A DNA stretch of 64,000 nt. Source: CAZHVS01 sp964536015 (GTDB lineage Bacteria > Bacteroidota > Ignavibacteria > Ignavibacteriales > Ignavibacteriaceae). The stretch spans positions 31,185-95,184 of the forward strand of contig CAZHVS010000012.1 of assembly GCA_964536015.1 (NCBI GenBank), written 5' to 3'. A program made the position numbers and the translations under genes. Below are positions 20,320 to 28,500 of this stretch, piece after piece. Numbering within the stretch: position 1 is the first letter of the stretch; each line of letters begins with the position of its first letter. The notes beneath the pieces are model-generated. The model worked only from the letters and a program-made list of their open reading frames with translations. It made no database searches and was not told the DNA's origin.

Positions 20320-20907
20320 TTGACTGCAGTAATAGATTTTGGCATTTGTGATTTTGTAGAACTAACAAGTCTGCTTAGTGAACTTGAAGAGAAGTTTACA
20401 ATTACTAACAACGAAACAGAAATTCTCAAAGCTGATAGATTAATTCTTCCGAACACGAACCAGTTGGCAAAAGCAGTAAAGCAATTACACTTGCTAAATC
20501 TTTTTTCTATGTTGCGAATGCTTAAAAAACCTATTCTCGGAATTGCAAATGGAATGCGTTTAATGTGTGAATTTGCAAAAGATGAAAACACTGCCTGTCT
20601 TGGTTTATTTCCTGTAACGACTTGTAAACAGGAACTGACTTTTAATGAAGAATTTAATTCATCATTTCACAAAATAAAAATTGTTAACAAAACAGATCCG
20701 TTGTTTTATTCTCTTTTAGAAGAACCTGCTTTCTTTTTTGAGCAATGTTATGAACTGCCTCTTGTTGAACACACCACGGCTGTATTAAGCAAAAATAAGG
20801 ATTGCTCCGTAAGTCTTAAAAAAAATAATTTTTATGCTGTTCAGTTCATTCCGGAAAAATCCGGAGAAGACGGGAAAATTATTTTATCAAATTTTATTAA
20901 GCTGTAA
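20320..20907 (+). CDS. HisH-like class I glutamine amidotransferase homologue lacking catalytic Cys and His
   Basis: 195 residues that follow the HisH glutaminase fold: start AVIDFGICDF (HisH: xIxDYGxGN), RLILPNTNQLAKA (normally LPGVGAFG), KPILGIANGMRLM at the nucleophile elbow (normally PxLGICLGMQLL), and FYAVQFIPEKSG near the C-terminus (normally QFHPEKSG). The nucleophile Cys is replaced by Ala and the triad His by Ile, with only the Glu kept, so glutamine hydrolysis is not expected. TTG start at 20320 with AAAGGA nine bases ahead. It lies in tandem with the phosphatase upstream and the serine hydrolase downstream. Any role, perhaps binding or scaffolding, is unknown. Confidence 0.7.
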   Translation: MTAVIDFGICDFVELTSLLSELEEKFTITNNETEILKADRLILPNTNQLAKAVKQLHLLNLFSMLRMLKKPILGIANGMRLMCEFAKDENTACLGLFPVTTCKQELTFNEEFNSSFHKIKIVNKTDPLFYSLLEEPAFFFEQCYELPLVEHTTAVLSKNKDCSVSLKKNNFYAVQFIPEKSGEDGKIILSNFIKL

Positions 20908-20917
20908 AGGAACAATA

Positions 20918-22099
20918 ATGAAAAAGCTCTTTGTTATCATCTTTCTTTTTGTTTACTCTTTCTCAAATGCACAATTATTAAAAACAGCCAGACCGGAATC
21001 TGTTGGTCTCTCCTCGGTTAAATTGACTTATTTAGATTCCGTAATTTTAAAATCCATTAATAAAAAAGAGTTGCCCGGTGCAGTTGTTCTTATTGGAAGG
21101 AATAATTCAATAGTTTATAGAAAAGCTTTTGGCAATTGTTCTTTAATCCCATCGATAGAGCAGATGAGCACCGAAACAATTTTTGACCTTGCATCTGTTA
21201 CAAAGGCTGTCGCAACCGCAACAAGTATAATGATTCTTGTCGAACGTGGATTAATCAATCTTAATGACAATGTTAAAAAGTATATTCCGGAATTTTCCTC
21301 TTACACCGACAGTATTAATGGAGAACTGCCTGCAGAAATTTTTCATTTGCTTACACACACATCCGGTTTACCTGAATATACCAATGCAGATTCAATCGCC
21401 AAAAAATTTGGCATTCCTTCCCCCGAAGGAACAATAAAGACTATTTGTAATCTGAAAAAAGTAAATCCTCCGGGTAAAAAATTTAGTTACAGTTGTCTTG
21501 GTTATATCACTCTTGCCGAAATCGTAAAAAGAGTAACAGGTATAACAATTGCAGAATTTTCAAAAAAAGAAATTTTTGACCCATTAAAAATGAAAAACAC
21601 TTTTTATAATCCACCGACAGAAAAGATTAAAGTTATTGCTCCAACAGAAATAATTAATGGAGAGGCTTTGCGCGGTATTGTTCATGACCCATTGGCAAGA
21701 GTACAGGGAGGAATTTCCGGAAATGCCGGTCTTTTTTCTAATGTTGATGACCTGGCTATTTTCTGCCAGATGATGTTAAATGGCGGAGTCTATAACAACA
21801 TAAGAATTCTTGGAAATCAAACTATAGAGACAATGACTCATCTTTATCCTTCTGTAGAATTCTCTGGAAGAGGACTTGGCTGGGATATTAATTCAGAGTA
21901 TATGGGAGAAAGGGGAGAAATTTTTATTAAAGATTGTTTTGGCCATACAGGATTTACAGGAACTTCCATTTTGATTAATGAAAAAGAAAAACTATTTATA
22001 ATATTGTTAACCAACCGGGTTCATCCTGATGGAAAAGGATATATTCTTCCGCTAAGAAGACAGGTTGCAAATATTGTGGCAGGTTCAATAGAAAAATAA
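20918..22099 (+). CDS. Exported serine hydrolase, beta-lactamase class C/PBP-like
   Basis: Signal peptide at residues 1-20 (MKKLFVIIFLF...SFSNAQ). The beta-lactamase-like domain has the SxxK motif in LASVTKAVATATS, a YSC triad variant in FSYSCLGY (usual form YSN) and an FGHTGFTG HxG motif near the C-terminus. Such proteins include D-aminopeptidases, esterases and peptidoglycan peptidases, and the substrate cannot be told. The start at 20918 is chosen because AAAGGA lies 6-7 bases upstream and the signal peptide follows directly; a longer reading from 20834 would overlap the previous gene. Confidence 0.85.
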   Translation: MKKLFVIIFLFVYSFSNAQLLKTARPESVGLSSVKLTYLDSVILKSINKKELPGAVVLIGRNNSIVYRKAFGNCSLIPSIEQMSTETIFDLASVTKAVATATSIMILVERGLINLNDNVKKYIPEFSSYTDSINGELPAEIFHLLTHTSGLPEYTNADSIAKKFGIPSPEGTIKTICNLKKVNPPGKKFSYSCLGYITLAEIVKRVTGITIAEFSKKEIFDPLKMKNTFYNPPTEKIKVIAPTEIINGEALRGIVHDPLARVQGGISGNAGLFSNVDDLAIFCQMMLNGGVYNNIRILGNQTIETMTHLYPSVEFSGRGLGWDINSEYMGERGEIFIKDCFGHTGFTGTSILINEKEKLFIILLTNRVHPDGKGYILPLRRQVANIVAGSIEK

Positions 22100-22100
22100 A

Positions 22101-25100
22101 TTATTCGTTCTTAAATAATTTTATGATTTGTTTACAAAAAGAAATTAAAAAATCAAGAGATGCTTCGGGAGTGTTAAATTCGTTTTGGATCGATAATTTC
22201 ATTACATCCTTCGCTTGCTGAAATTTCACTTCGTTTTTATATTCATCAAGAATAAATCTCATAAGCTCAAGAAATTTTGATTTATAATAATCTTCTTTTT
22301 CTCCGCGGGGAAGTATAATGAAAATATTTTTTCGTTGAATTATGATTCTTTCAAACAAAGCTTTTGAAGCATAATATTTAAGTTTTGCAACCTGCATTAA
22401 TCTTTGAACAAGAATCGGGAATTCACCATATCTATCTTTAAGCTCTTCTTTTATTTCCTCTAATTCTTCTAAAGATTTAACCGCATAAAGTTCTGTGTAA
22501 AAACTTAATCTATCCATTTGTTCCGGCATATAATTAACCGGAATCCCTATTTCGAAAAACGTATCAATTGTTGGGTCCGTTTTTTCTTTCTGCTTCGGAA
22601 GATTTTCAAAAACATCTTTAAATTCTTCATATTTTAATTCTTCTACCGCTTCATTTATTAATTTAACATAAAGTTCAAACCCAATGTCATCAATAAATCC
22701 TGTTTGTTCAACTCCCAGTAAATTTCCGGCACCACGTATTTCAAGATCTCTCATAGAAATATTAAAGCCTTCTCCCAGGTCAGTGAACTCTTCTATTGCC
22801 TGAAGACGTTTGATTGCTTTTTTATTCATTGCATCAAGTGATGGCACAAGCATATATGCATAAGCCTGTTTATCGCTTCTACCAACCCTTCCCCTTAGTT
22901 GATGCAACTCCGAAAGGCCAAACCGGTCTGCTCTGTTAACAATAATTGTATTTACGTTTGGAATGTCGATACCACTTTCGATAATTTTAGTTGAAAGAAG
23001 CACATCATATTTTCGATTCAGAAAACCATGAATAACATTCTCAAGCTGCGAAGCAGTCATCCGTCCATGAGCAATCCCGATCTTTAATTCCGGCATATAT
23101 TTAAGCAGGTATGATGCTATCTTGTCAATTGATTGAATCCTGTCGTGAACAAAATAAACCTGTCCATTTCTGCCAAGTTCATTGTTTATCCAGTTTTTTA
23201 TTTTATGAATATCGAAAGTTTCAACCATTGTATAAATTGGCTGTCTGTTTGGCGGAGGCGTTGCAATAATTGATAAATCTCTTGCCCCAAGAAGCGATAA
23301 GTTTAATGTTCGTGGAATAGGTGTGGCTGTTAAAGTTAATGTATCAACATTTACTTTGTAAGAACGTAAACGTTCTTTAGCTATCACTCCAAAGCGATGT
23401 TCTTCATCAATAACAAGCAAGCCAATATCTTTAAACTTTACATCTTTTGAAAGAAGTCGGTGTGTTCCAATCACAATATCAATCTTGCCATTTTCTAATT
23501 CAGCAATAATTTCCTTTTGTTTCGCTTTAGATTGAAATCGTGAGAGCATTGCAATTTTTACAGGAAATTGTGACAGTCTATCCGAGAAAGTATTAAAATG
23601 TTGTTCGGCAAGAATTGTTGTAGGAACAAGAACCGCAACCTGCTTTCCATCCTGAACCGCTTTGAATGCTGCTCTAACAGCTACTTCAGTTTTTCCAAAA
23701 CCAACATCTCCGCAGACAAGCCTATCCATCGGGTGTGTTGCCTGCATATCAGTTTTAACATCTTCTGTAGCTTTTGATTGATCAATTGTATCTTCATAAA
23801 TAAATGAAGCTTCTAATTCTTTTTGCCAAACTGTATCTTCACTAAAAGAAAAACCAGAAGCTGATTTTCTTTTTGCGTAAAGAACAATTAATTCTCTTGC
23901 TGCTTCTTTAATTCTTTTCTTTGCACGTCTTTTGGTATTTATCCACTCAGTAGAACCAATTGTTGCCAGTGTTGGAGTAAACCCCTCTTTTGAAGAATAT
24001 TTTTTTACAAGATGTAAATAGTTAAGATTTACATAAACAACATCACCCTGCGCATAAAGCAGTTTCATCGATTCCTGTTCTGCCTCACCAATTTTGATTG
24101 TTTCCAATCCAATATATTTACCAATTCCATAATCTTCGTGAACAACATATTCATTGTTTTTTATTGCAGCTAATTCCCTGTTCCGGTTTCTTTTTATTAT
24201 TTTGTGTGAAGGAAGTTTTTTTCGGTAAGGTTTATTAAAGATCTGGTAATCTGTCAGGACAAGAATATTTTCTGTCTTATTAATAAATCCTTTATTGATT
24301 GCTAAAGTAATAACTTGAATTTTGCCATCATCAATAAAGGAAGCAAGAACATCGTTCAAATCGCTTAATAGTTCTTTCATTCGTTTTGTTTGAAGTTCAT
24401 TTTCGGTTGTAATAAAAATGCTATAACCGCTATCTGAATAATGAAACAACATCTCTTCAAGTTGTTTATAATTGGAATTGATTGATGGAACTTCCGAGAA
24501 ACCGAGCTCAGTTATTTCCGTTCCAAGAGCAAGTTCACGCTCAATAAGCCATCTTGCATTTTTAAATTCTGAAAAAAAATCTTCTTGTTTTATTACATCA
24601 TTGTCTTTATAGGAAATAGAACTATCGTCGTCCTGCAATGAAAGAGTATCGGTTAAGTCATCTGCAGTTCTTTGGGAAAGAATAATTTTATCCATTTCAT
24701 ATTGATTACAAATAATCACGGGATTTGTTAAATAACTGAAAATATTTGTATAAGTTTCCTTTTTTTCTCCTTCATCCATTTTTCCCGCAAGAGTTACTTC
24801 GTCAATCTGTTGTGTCGACCTTTGATTATCGGGATCGAAATAACGCATTGATTCAATGAAGTTTACATCAAACTCTATTCGTACCGGCATCTTTTCGCTG
24901 TAAGACCAGAAATCAATTATTGAACCGCGGACAGAATAATCTCCCGGCATCTCAACAAATTTATCTTTGGTATAATGCAAAAGATTTAAATATTCCAACA
25001 GGTCATCATAATTCAAATCACCGCCGGCAGAAATTCTCGTAATGTTCTGTTCTATTTCTTTCTCTGAAGGCAATTTAAGGGTGAGCAATTCATATGTAGA

Positions 25101-25406
25101 GATTAAAACAAATTTTTCTTTTCGTTTTATTTCAATAATTTTTTCCTGTTTGACTTCACTCTCAAAATCAGTGAATAGAATTATTTCATTTATACCAAGT
25201 ATGTTTAGTTCCACATTAAGTTCCTGTGCTTCACAAGCTGTTGGGACAATTATTACGCTCTGGCTTATGCTTTCAAATAAATCGGCGATGAATAAACTTT
25301 TTGAAGAACCTGCAAAAGATGAGCAATTGAATATAGTCCTTCCACCTTCGTTAAGCATTTTACGAAGTTTGTTAAACACCCTGAGCTTTAGAACTTTCTC
25401 GTTCAA
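22101..25406 (-). CDS. mfd: Transcription-repair coupling factor Mfd
   Basis: DNA translocase that removes stalled RNA polymerase and recruits UvrA. The 1101 residues show a UvrB-like N-terminal part, the RNA-polymerase interaction domain (EYVVHEDYGIGKYIGLETI near 427), Walker A GDVGFGKTEVAVRAAF near 567, the DEEH helicase box in LLVIDEEHRFGV, the GRVGRSDKQAYAYML motif VI region near 845, and a C-terminal TRCF domain. The start appears to be TTG at 25406; no ATG precedes it in frame and the next is past the conserved N-terminal part. It ends 1 base from the convergent serine hydrolase. Confidence 0.96.
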   Translation of the reverse strand: MNEKVLKLRVFNKLRKMLNEGGRTIFNCSSFAGSSKSLFIADLFESISQSVIIVPTACEAQELNVELNILGINEIILFTDFESEVKQEKIIEIKRKEKFVLISTYELLTLKLPSEKEIEQNITRISAGGDLNYDDLLEYLNLLHYTKDKFVEMPGDYSVRGSIIDFWSYSEKMPVRIEFDVNFIESMRYFDPDNQRSTQQIDEVTLAGKMDEGEKKETYTNIFSYLTNPVIICNQYEMDKIILSQRTADDLTDTLSLQDDDSSISYKDNDVIKQEDFFSEFKNARWLIERELALGTEITELGFSEVPSINSNYKQLEEMLFHYSDSGYSIFITTENELQTKRMKELLSDLNDVLASFIDDGKIQVITLAINKGFINKTENILVLTDYQIFNKPYRKKLPSHKIIKRNRNRELAAIKNNEYVVHEDYGIGKYIGLETIKIGEAEQESMKLLYAQGDVVYVNLNYLHLVKKYSSKEGFTPTLATIGSTEWINTKRRAKKRIKEAARELIVLYAKRKSASGFSFSEDTVWQKELEASFIYEDTIDQSKATEDVKTDMQATHPMDRLVCGDVGFGKTEVAVRAAFKAVQDGKQVAVLVPTTILAEQHFNTFSDRLSQFPVKIAMLSRFQSKAKQKEIIAELENGKIDIVIGTHRLLSKDVKFKDIGLLVIDEEHRFGVIAKERLRSYKVNVDTLTLTATPIPRTLNLSLLGARDLSIIATPPPNRQPIYTMVETFDIHKIKNWINNELGRNGQVYFVHDRIQSIDKIASYLLKYMPELKIGIAHGRMTASQLENVIHGFLNRKYDVLLSTKIIESGIDIPNVNTIIVNRADRFGLSELHQLRGRVGRSDKQAYAYMLVPSLDAMNKKAIKRLQAIEEFTDLGEGFNISMRDLEIRGAGNLLGVEQTGFIDDIGFELYVKLINEAVEELKYEEFKDVFENLPKQKEKTDPTIDTFFEIGIPVNYMPEQMDRLSFYTELYAVKSLEELEEIKEELKDRYGEFPILVQRLMQVAKLKYYASKALFERIIIQRKNIFIILPRGEKEDYYKSKFLELMRFILDEYKNEVKFQQAKDVMKLSIQNEFNTPEASLDFLISFCKQIIKLFKNE

Positions 25407-25482
25407 ATTTTACGAAATAATTATTTAATGCGCTACTAAAATACGACAACATCCATTGTTATTTTATGAAAATACTTTGGAT

Positions 25483-25510
25483 TTGAATTTTAATTTAAAA
25501 ACATTATATT
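25483..25510 (+). promoter_or_regulatory. Predicted sigma70-type promoter of the arsenic island
   Basis: TTGAAT (25483-25488) and TATATT (25505-25510) are separated by 16 bases and lie 23 bases before the arsR ATG. The last bases of the -10 element are shared with the inverted repeat that looks like the ArsR operator, which would allow direct occlusion of RNA polymerase. Confidence 0.5.
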
Positions 25511-25527
25511 TCGTTAAACAACGAAAT
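25508..25527 (+). promoter_or_regulatory. ArsR operator (inverted repeat)
   Basis: Perfect 8-bp inverted repeat, ATTTCGTT then AAAC then AACGAAAT. It overlaps the predicted -10 element and ends five bases before the arsR ATG. Position and symmetry fit an ArsR/SmtB dimer site. A single half-site AACGAAAT recurs at 25897-25904 just before arsC. Confidence 0.72.
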
Positions 25528-25532
25528 GAATT

Positions 25533-25880
25533 ATGTTAAAACAACAACAAAAAATCTATAAAGCTCTGTCAGATAGCAACCGCATTCGCATATTAAGAAT
25601 GTTAAAAGAAAAAAATCTATGCGTCTGTGAAATCACCGCAATGTTAAAGCTTGCAACTTCAACCGTATCAAAACATCTTAGCATACTTAAAGAAGCAGGC
25701 TTTATTGTTGAATTTAAAGAAGGCAAGTGGGTTAATTATATGATTAACACTCGTTCCGATAATCCATTGATTGCCTCTAATCTATCTTTGCTTAATATCT
25801 TAATAGATTCTGACGAGCAAATAAAAAAAGACAAGGAAAATTTAAAAACTATTGACAGAAAAAATCTTTGTTGTACGTAA
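25533..25880 (+). CDS. arsR: ArsR-family arsenite-responsive repressor
   Basis: Winged-helix repressor of 115 residues. It has the metalloid-binding pair in NLCVCEI, equivalent to Cys32/Cys34 of E. coli ArsR (ELCVCDL), directly before the recognition helix TSTVSKHLSILKEAGF. A second Cys pair, LCCT, forms the C-terminus. It is expected to release the operator at its own promoter on binding As(III) or Sb(III). First gene of a same-strand island running to about 33.7 kb; arsC follows after 38 bases. Confidence 0.93.
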   Translation: MLKQQQKIYKALSDSNRIRILRMLKEKNLCVCEITAMLKLATSTVSKHLSILKEAGFIVEFKEGKWVNYMINTRSDNPLIASNLSLLNILIDSDEQIKKDKENLKTIDRKNLCCT

Positions 25881-25918
25881 AAACGATTCGATACATAACG
25901 AAATAGAAAGAGGTCAGA

Positions 25919-26338
25919 ATGAAAATATTAATTTTGTGTACAGGTAATTCGTGCCGCAGCCAGATGGCTGAAGGATTTTTAAAATCATTTGATGATAAGC
26001 TCGAAGTTTTTAGCGCTGGAACGAATCCTGCTTATAAAGTTAGTTCTCATGCCATTAGGGTAATGAAAGAAATTGGAATTGATATATCTGCAAATAAACC
26101 GAAGGATGTTTCCAATTTCCTGGGCGAATCATTTGATTATGTTATTACCGTTTGTGATAATGCAAAAGAAACCTGTCCTGTTTTTTCGGGGAAAGTAACT
26201 AAGCGACTGCATATTGGTTTTGAAGATCCTGCAGAAGCTGAAGGCACAGAGGAAGAAGTACTTGTTGTTTTTAGAAAAGTGAGAGATGAAATAAAAAATG
26301 ATTTTTTCAATTTCTACGTAAATGAAATAAAAAAGTAA
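25919..26338 (+). CDS. arsC: Arsenate reductase, thioredoxin-coupled (LMW-PTPase type)
   Basis: Cytosolic enzyme reducing arsenate to arsenite. The 139 residues start with the P-loop LCTGNSCRSQMAEG (first catalytic Cys) and contain the resolving pair in VCDNAKETCPVF, spaced as Cys82/Cys89 of S. aureus ArsC, and the GFEDPAEAEG loop with the general-acid Asp. This subtype is re-reduced by thioredoxin and thioredoxin reductase; a mini-thioredoxin gene follows 20 bases later and trxB lies at 47.7 kb. Confidence 0.95.
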   Translation: MKILILCTGNSCRSQMAEGFLKSFDDKLEVFSAGTNPAYKVSSHAIRVMKEIGIDISANKPKDVSNFLGESFDYVITVCDNAKETCPVFSGKVTKRLHIGFEDPAEAEGTEEEVLVVFRKVRDEIKNDFFNFYVNEIKK

Positions 26339-26358
26339 AATTTAGAAAGGATAAGACT

Positions 26359-26610
26359 ATGTTGAAAATTAAAGTTCTTGGCTCGGGTTGTGCAAACTGT
26401 ATAAATCTTGAAAAGCTATGCAGAGAAGTTGTCACCGAAAACAGTATTGATGCAGAAATAGAAAAGGTAACTGATTTTAATGAAATTATGAACTATGGAA
26501 TAATGATGACCCCAGGGTTGGTTGTAAATGAAAGAGTAATTCATAGTGGTAAATTGCCTACAAAATCAACTTTAACTCAGTGGCTAATTAATGAACTGGC
26601 AAAAGACTAA
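26359..26610 (+). CDS. Mini-thioredoxin (MTH895/TM0996 type)
   Basis: 83-residue thioredoxin-fold protein with the active site GSGCANC at residues 9-15 and the cis-Pro segment MMTPGLVVNE. This small redox family is often found in arsenic operons and beside permeases. Here it is a plausible electron donor to ArsC or to a membrane partner. It is clearly paralogous to the protein at 32378-32617, sharing the EKVTD and YGIMMTPGLV blocks. Confidence 0.88.
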   Translation: MLKIKVLGSGCANCINLEKLCREVVTENSIDAEIEKVTDFNEIMNYGIMMTPGLVVNERVIHSGKLPTKSTLTQWLINELAKD

Positions 26611-26641
26611 TTATTTAGTTCAAACAATAGGAGAAAATAAA

Positions 26642-27190
26642 ATGGATAATTCAAAAGAATGGCATTGGTTTAAAGGAGGAATATTCGTTTCTCTTTTGTC
26701 TGTTGCTACATATTTTATTTTTGCAGCAATTGCTGAAAGGAACTACCCTTTTGGTATAACAGCAGGGTTCGGTTTTATTGCCGGAAAATTTGGCTCTTTG
26801 TTCGAAGCGTTAAACAATAATCCGGCAATAAAAAGATATACTGAAAAGCCTGATGCATTTATCGAATTTTTTATTTTAATAGGAATAATATTAGGCGGTT
26901 ATACTGCAAAAAAAACATCAGGCACTTTTTCTGTTGAAAACATTCCTGCGGTTTGGGAAAAATATCATGGTAAAAACCCGATAAAAAGATATTTATTTGT
27001 TTTTGCCGGAAGCATTTTGTTGGGTTATGGCGCTGCATTATCAAGTGGTTGTACAACAGGAAATATTCTTCAAGGCTGGGCACATCTTTCATTAGGTAGC
27101 ATAGTTGCCGGTGCTTCGTTTTTTGCTGCAGGAATTTTAGTTGCAAGAATTCTTTATCCTAAAATAGGAGCGAACAATGATCATAATTAA
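26642..27190 (+). CDS. YeeE/YedE-family transporter, first half
   Basis: 182-residue membrane protein with about four helices and the family motif SSGCTTGNILQG with its conserved Cys. YeeE (TsuA) imports thiosulfate through ordered Cys residues and YedE relatives are tied to selenium; here the protein is split over two genes. Start at 26642 (MDNSKEWHWFKGG) is chosen because GGAG lies upstream and longer readings would overlap the mini-thioredoxin. The next gene overlaps it by 14 bases, so the halves are translationally coupled. A role in sulfur or metalloid-thiol transport is inferred. Confidence 0.82.
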   Translation: MDNSKEWHWFKGGIFVSLLSVATYFIFAAIAERNYPFGITAGFGFIAGKFGSLFEALNNNPAIKRYTEKPDAFIEFFILIGIILGGYTAKKTSGTFSVENIPAVWEKYHGKNPIKRYLFVFAGSILLGYGAALSSGCTTGNILQGWAHLSLGSIVAGASFFAAGILVARILYPKIGANNDHN

Positions 27191-27719
27191 TATTCTTTTC
27201 GGCTTAATTGTTGGATTCCTCTTTGGATTTATTCTTTCTAAAACCGGTATAACAAAATATCCAAGAGTAATAGGAATGCTTTTATTAAAAGATTTTAAAA
27301 TTCTTAAGTTTATGTTAACAGCGGTAACCTCTTCTTTAATTTTGTTCCATTTATTCGGAGATTTAGGTCTATTAAAAGTTGCTCCTAAAAATCTTGATTG
27401 GGGAAAACTGGTTGGGGGTTTATTATTCGGAACAGGAATGGGATTACTTGGTTATTGTCCCGGTACAATGGCTGCTAGAATTGGAGAAGGAAAGAAGGAA
27501 GCTGTCTTTGCATTCTTTGGTATGGCATTTGGAATTTTTATATATGCTCTAACCATCAAACCTGTTAAAGAAACATTTTTATCGTCTGAGATAAATGGAG
27601 ATATTTTCCTTCAACTTGGTTTGAATAAATGGTTAGTGATTCTTCCCGCTGCGGCTCTTTTTATTGGAATAATTTATTTTGTTAATAAAAAAATCAGCGA
27701 TAACAATCATATATTTTAA
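27177..27719 (+). CDS. YeeE/YedE-family transporter, second half
   Basis: 180-residue membrane protein with the partner motif GYCPGTMAARIG, where the Cys corresponds to the second conserved Cys site of YeeE. About four or five helices (ILFGLIVGFLFGFILSK first). Overlaps the previous gene, so both halves probably assemble as one transporter. Ends 8 bases before the ProC-like gene. Confidence 0.82.
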   Translation: MIIINILFGLIVGFLFGFILSKTGITKYPRVIGMLLLKDFKILKFMLTAVTSSLILFHLFGDLGLLKVAPKNLDWGKLVGGLLFGTGMGLLGYCPGTMAARIGEGKKEAVFAFFGMAFGIFIYALTIKPVKETFLSSEINGDIFLQLGLNKWLVILPAAALFIGIIYFVNKKISDNNHIF

Positions 27720-27727
27720 GGATTTAA

Positions 27728-28495
27728 ATGGAAAATATATCTATAGGCTTTATCGGTGGTGGCAGAATAACTAAGATTTTCTTTCGACGTTTATCCAAAG
27801 ATGAAAAATATGCGGATTTTTGCGTGAGTGATTGTAATGAGGAATTACTATCTTTTTACAAATCATCTAATGTTGAAACAACTTCAGACAACAATATTCC
27901 TGCAAAAAGAGACATTGTATTCATAGCATTGCATCCCCCTGTTTTTATGCAAGTTCTCGAAGAAATAAAAAATTCTTTTAGTGAAAAAACTATTTTAATT
28001 TCTTTAGCACCAAAGATTACTATTGAAAAAATGTCAACTCAATTAAATGGACATAAAAAAATTGTTCGTTCAATTCCTAATTCACCAACAATGATTGGTC
28101 TTGGATATAATCCCTTATCTTTTTCTAAAAATTTTCCTTCAGATGAAAAAAAGATTGTTTTCGAACTATTTGAAAACTTTGGAAAATGGTTTGAAGCTGA
28201 AGAAAATAAATTAGAAGCATATGCTTTAATTACAGCTATGGGTCCAACATATTTTCAATTTCAGTATAAGAGACTATTTGAACTTGCAAAGTCTTTTGGA
28301 ATGAATGAACAGGAAGCAAGGGAAGGAATATTTAATATGTTGATTGGAACAGCAAATCTTGTGTTTAATAGCAAATTCAATTATGATCAAGTCAACGACT
28401 TAATTCCTGTGAAACCACTTGAAGATGACCACGAGAAAATTGAAAATATTTTTAATAATAAATTATTACCGCTTTTTAATAAACTAAAGAACTAG
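27728..28495 (+). CDS. ProC-like NAD(P)-dependent oxidoreductase
   Basis: 255 residues with an N-terminal Rossmann fold (IGFIGGGRITKIFFRRL) and a C-terminal helical domain like pyrroline-5-carboxylate reductase and F420-dependent NADP oxidoreductase relatives (IPNSPTMIGLGYNPL, ALITAMGPTYFQFQ). The GPTYF segment matches the ProC GSGPAY/F-type region, though not fully. It sits between the sulfur-transporter pair and ACR3, with gaps of 8 and 5 bases, so it is a true operon member. A proline pathway role would be unexpected in this setting; the substrate is unknown. Confidence 0.68.
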   Translation: MENISIGFIGGGRITKIFFRRLSKDEKYADFCVSDCNEELLSFYKSSNVETTSDNNIPAKRDIVFIALHPPVFMQVLEEIKNSFSEKTILISLAPKITIEKMSTQLNGHKKIVRSIPNSPTMIGLGYNPLSFSKNFPSDEKKIVFELFENFGKWFEAEENKLEAYALITAMGPTYFQFQYKRLFELAKSFGMNEQEAREGIFNMLIGTANLVFNSKFNYDQVNDLIPVKPLEDDHEKIENIFNNKLLPLFNKLKN

Positions 28496-28500
28496 AAACC

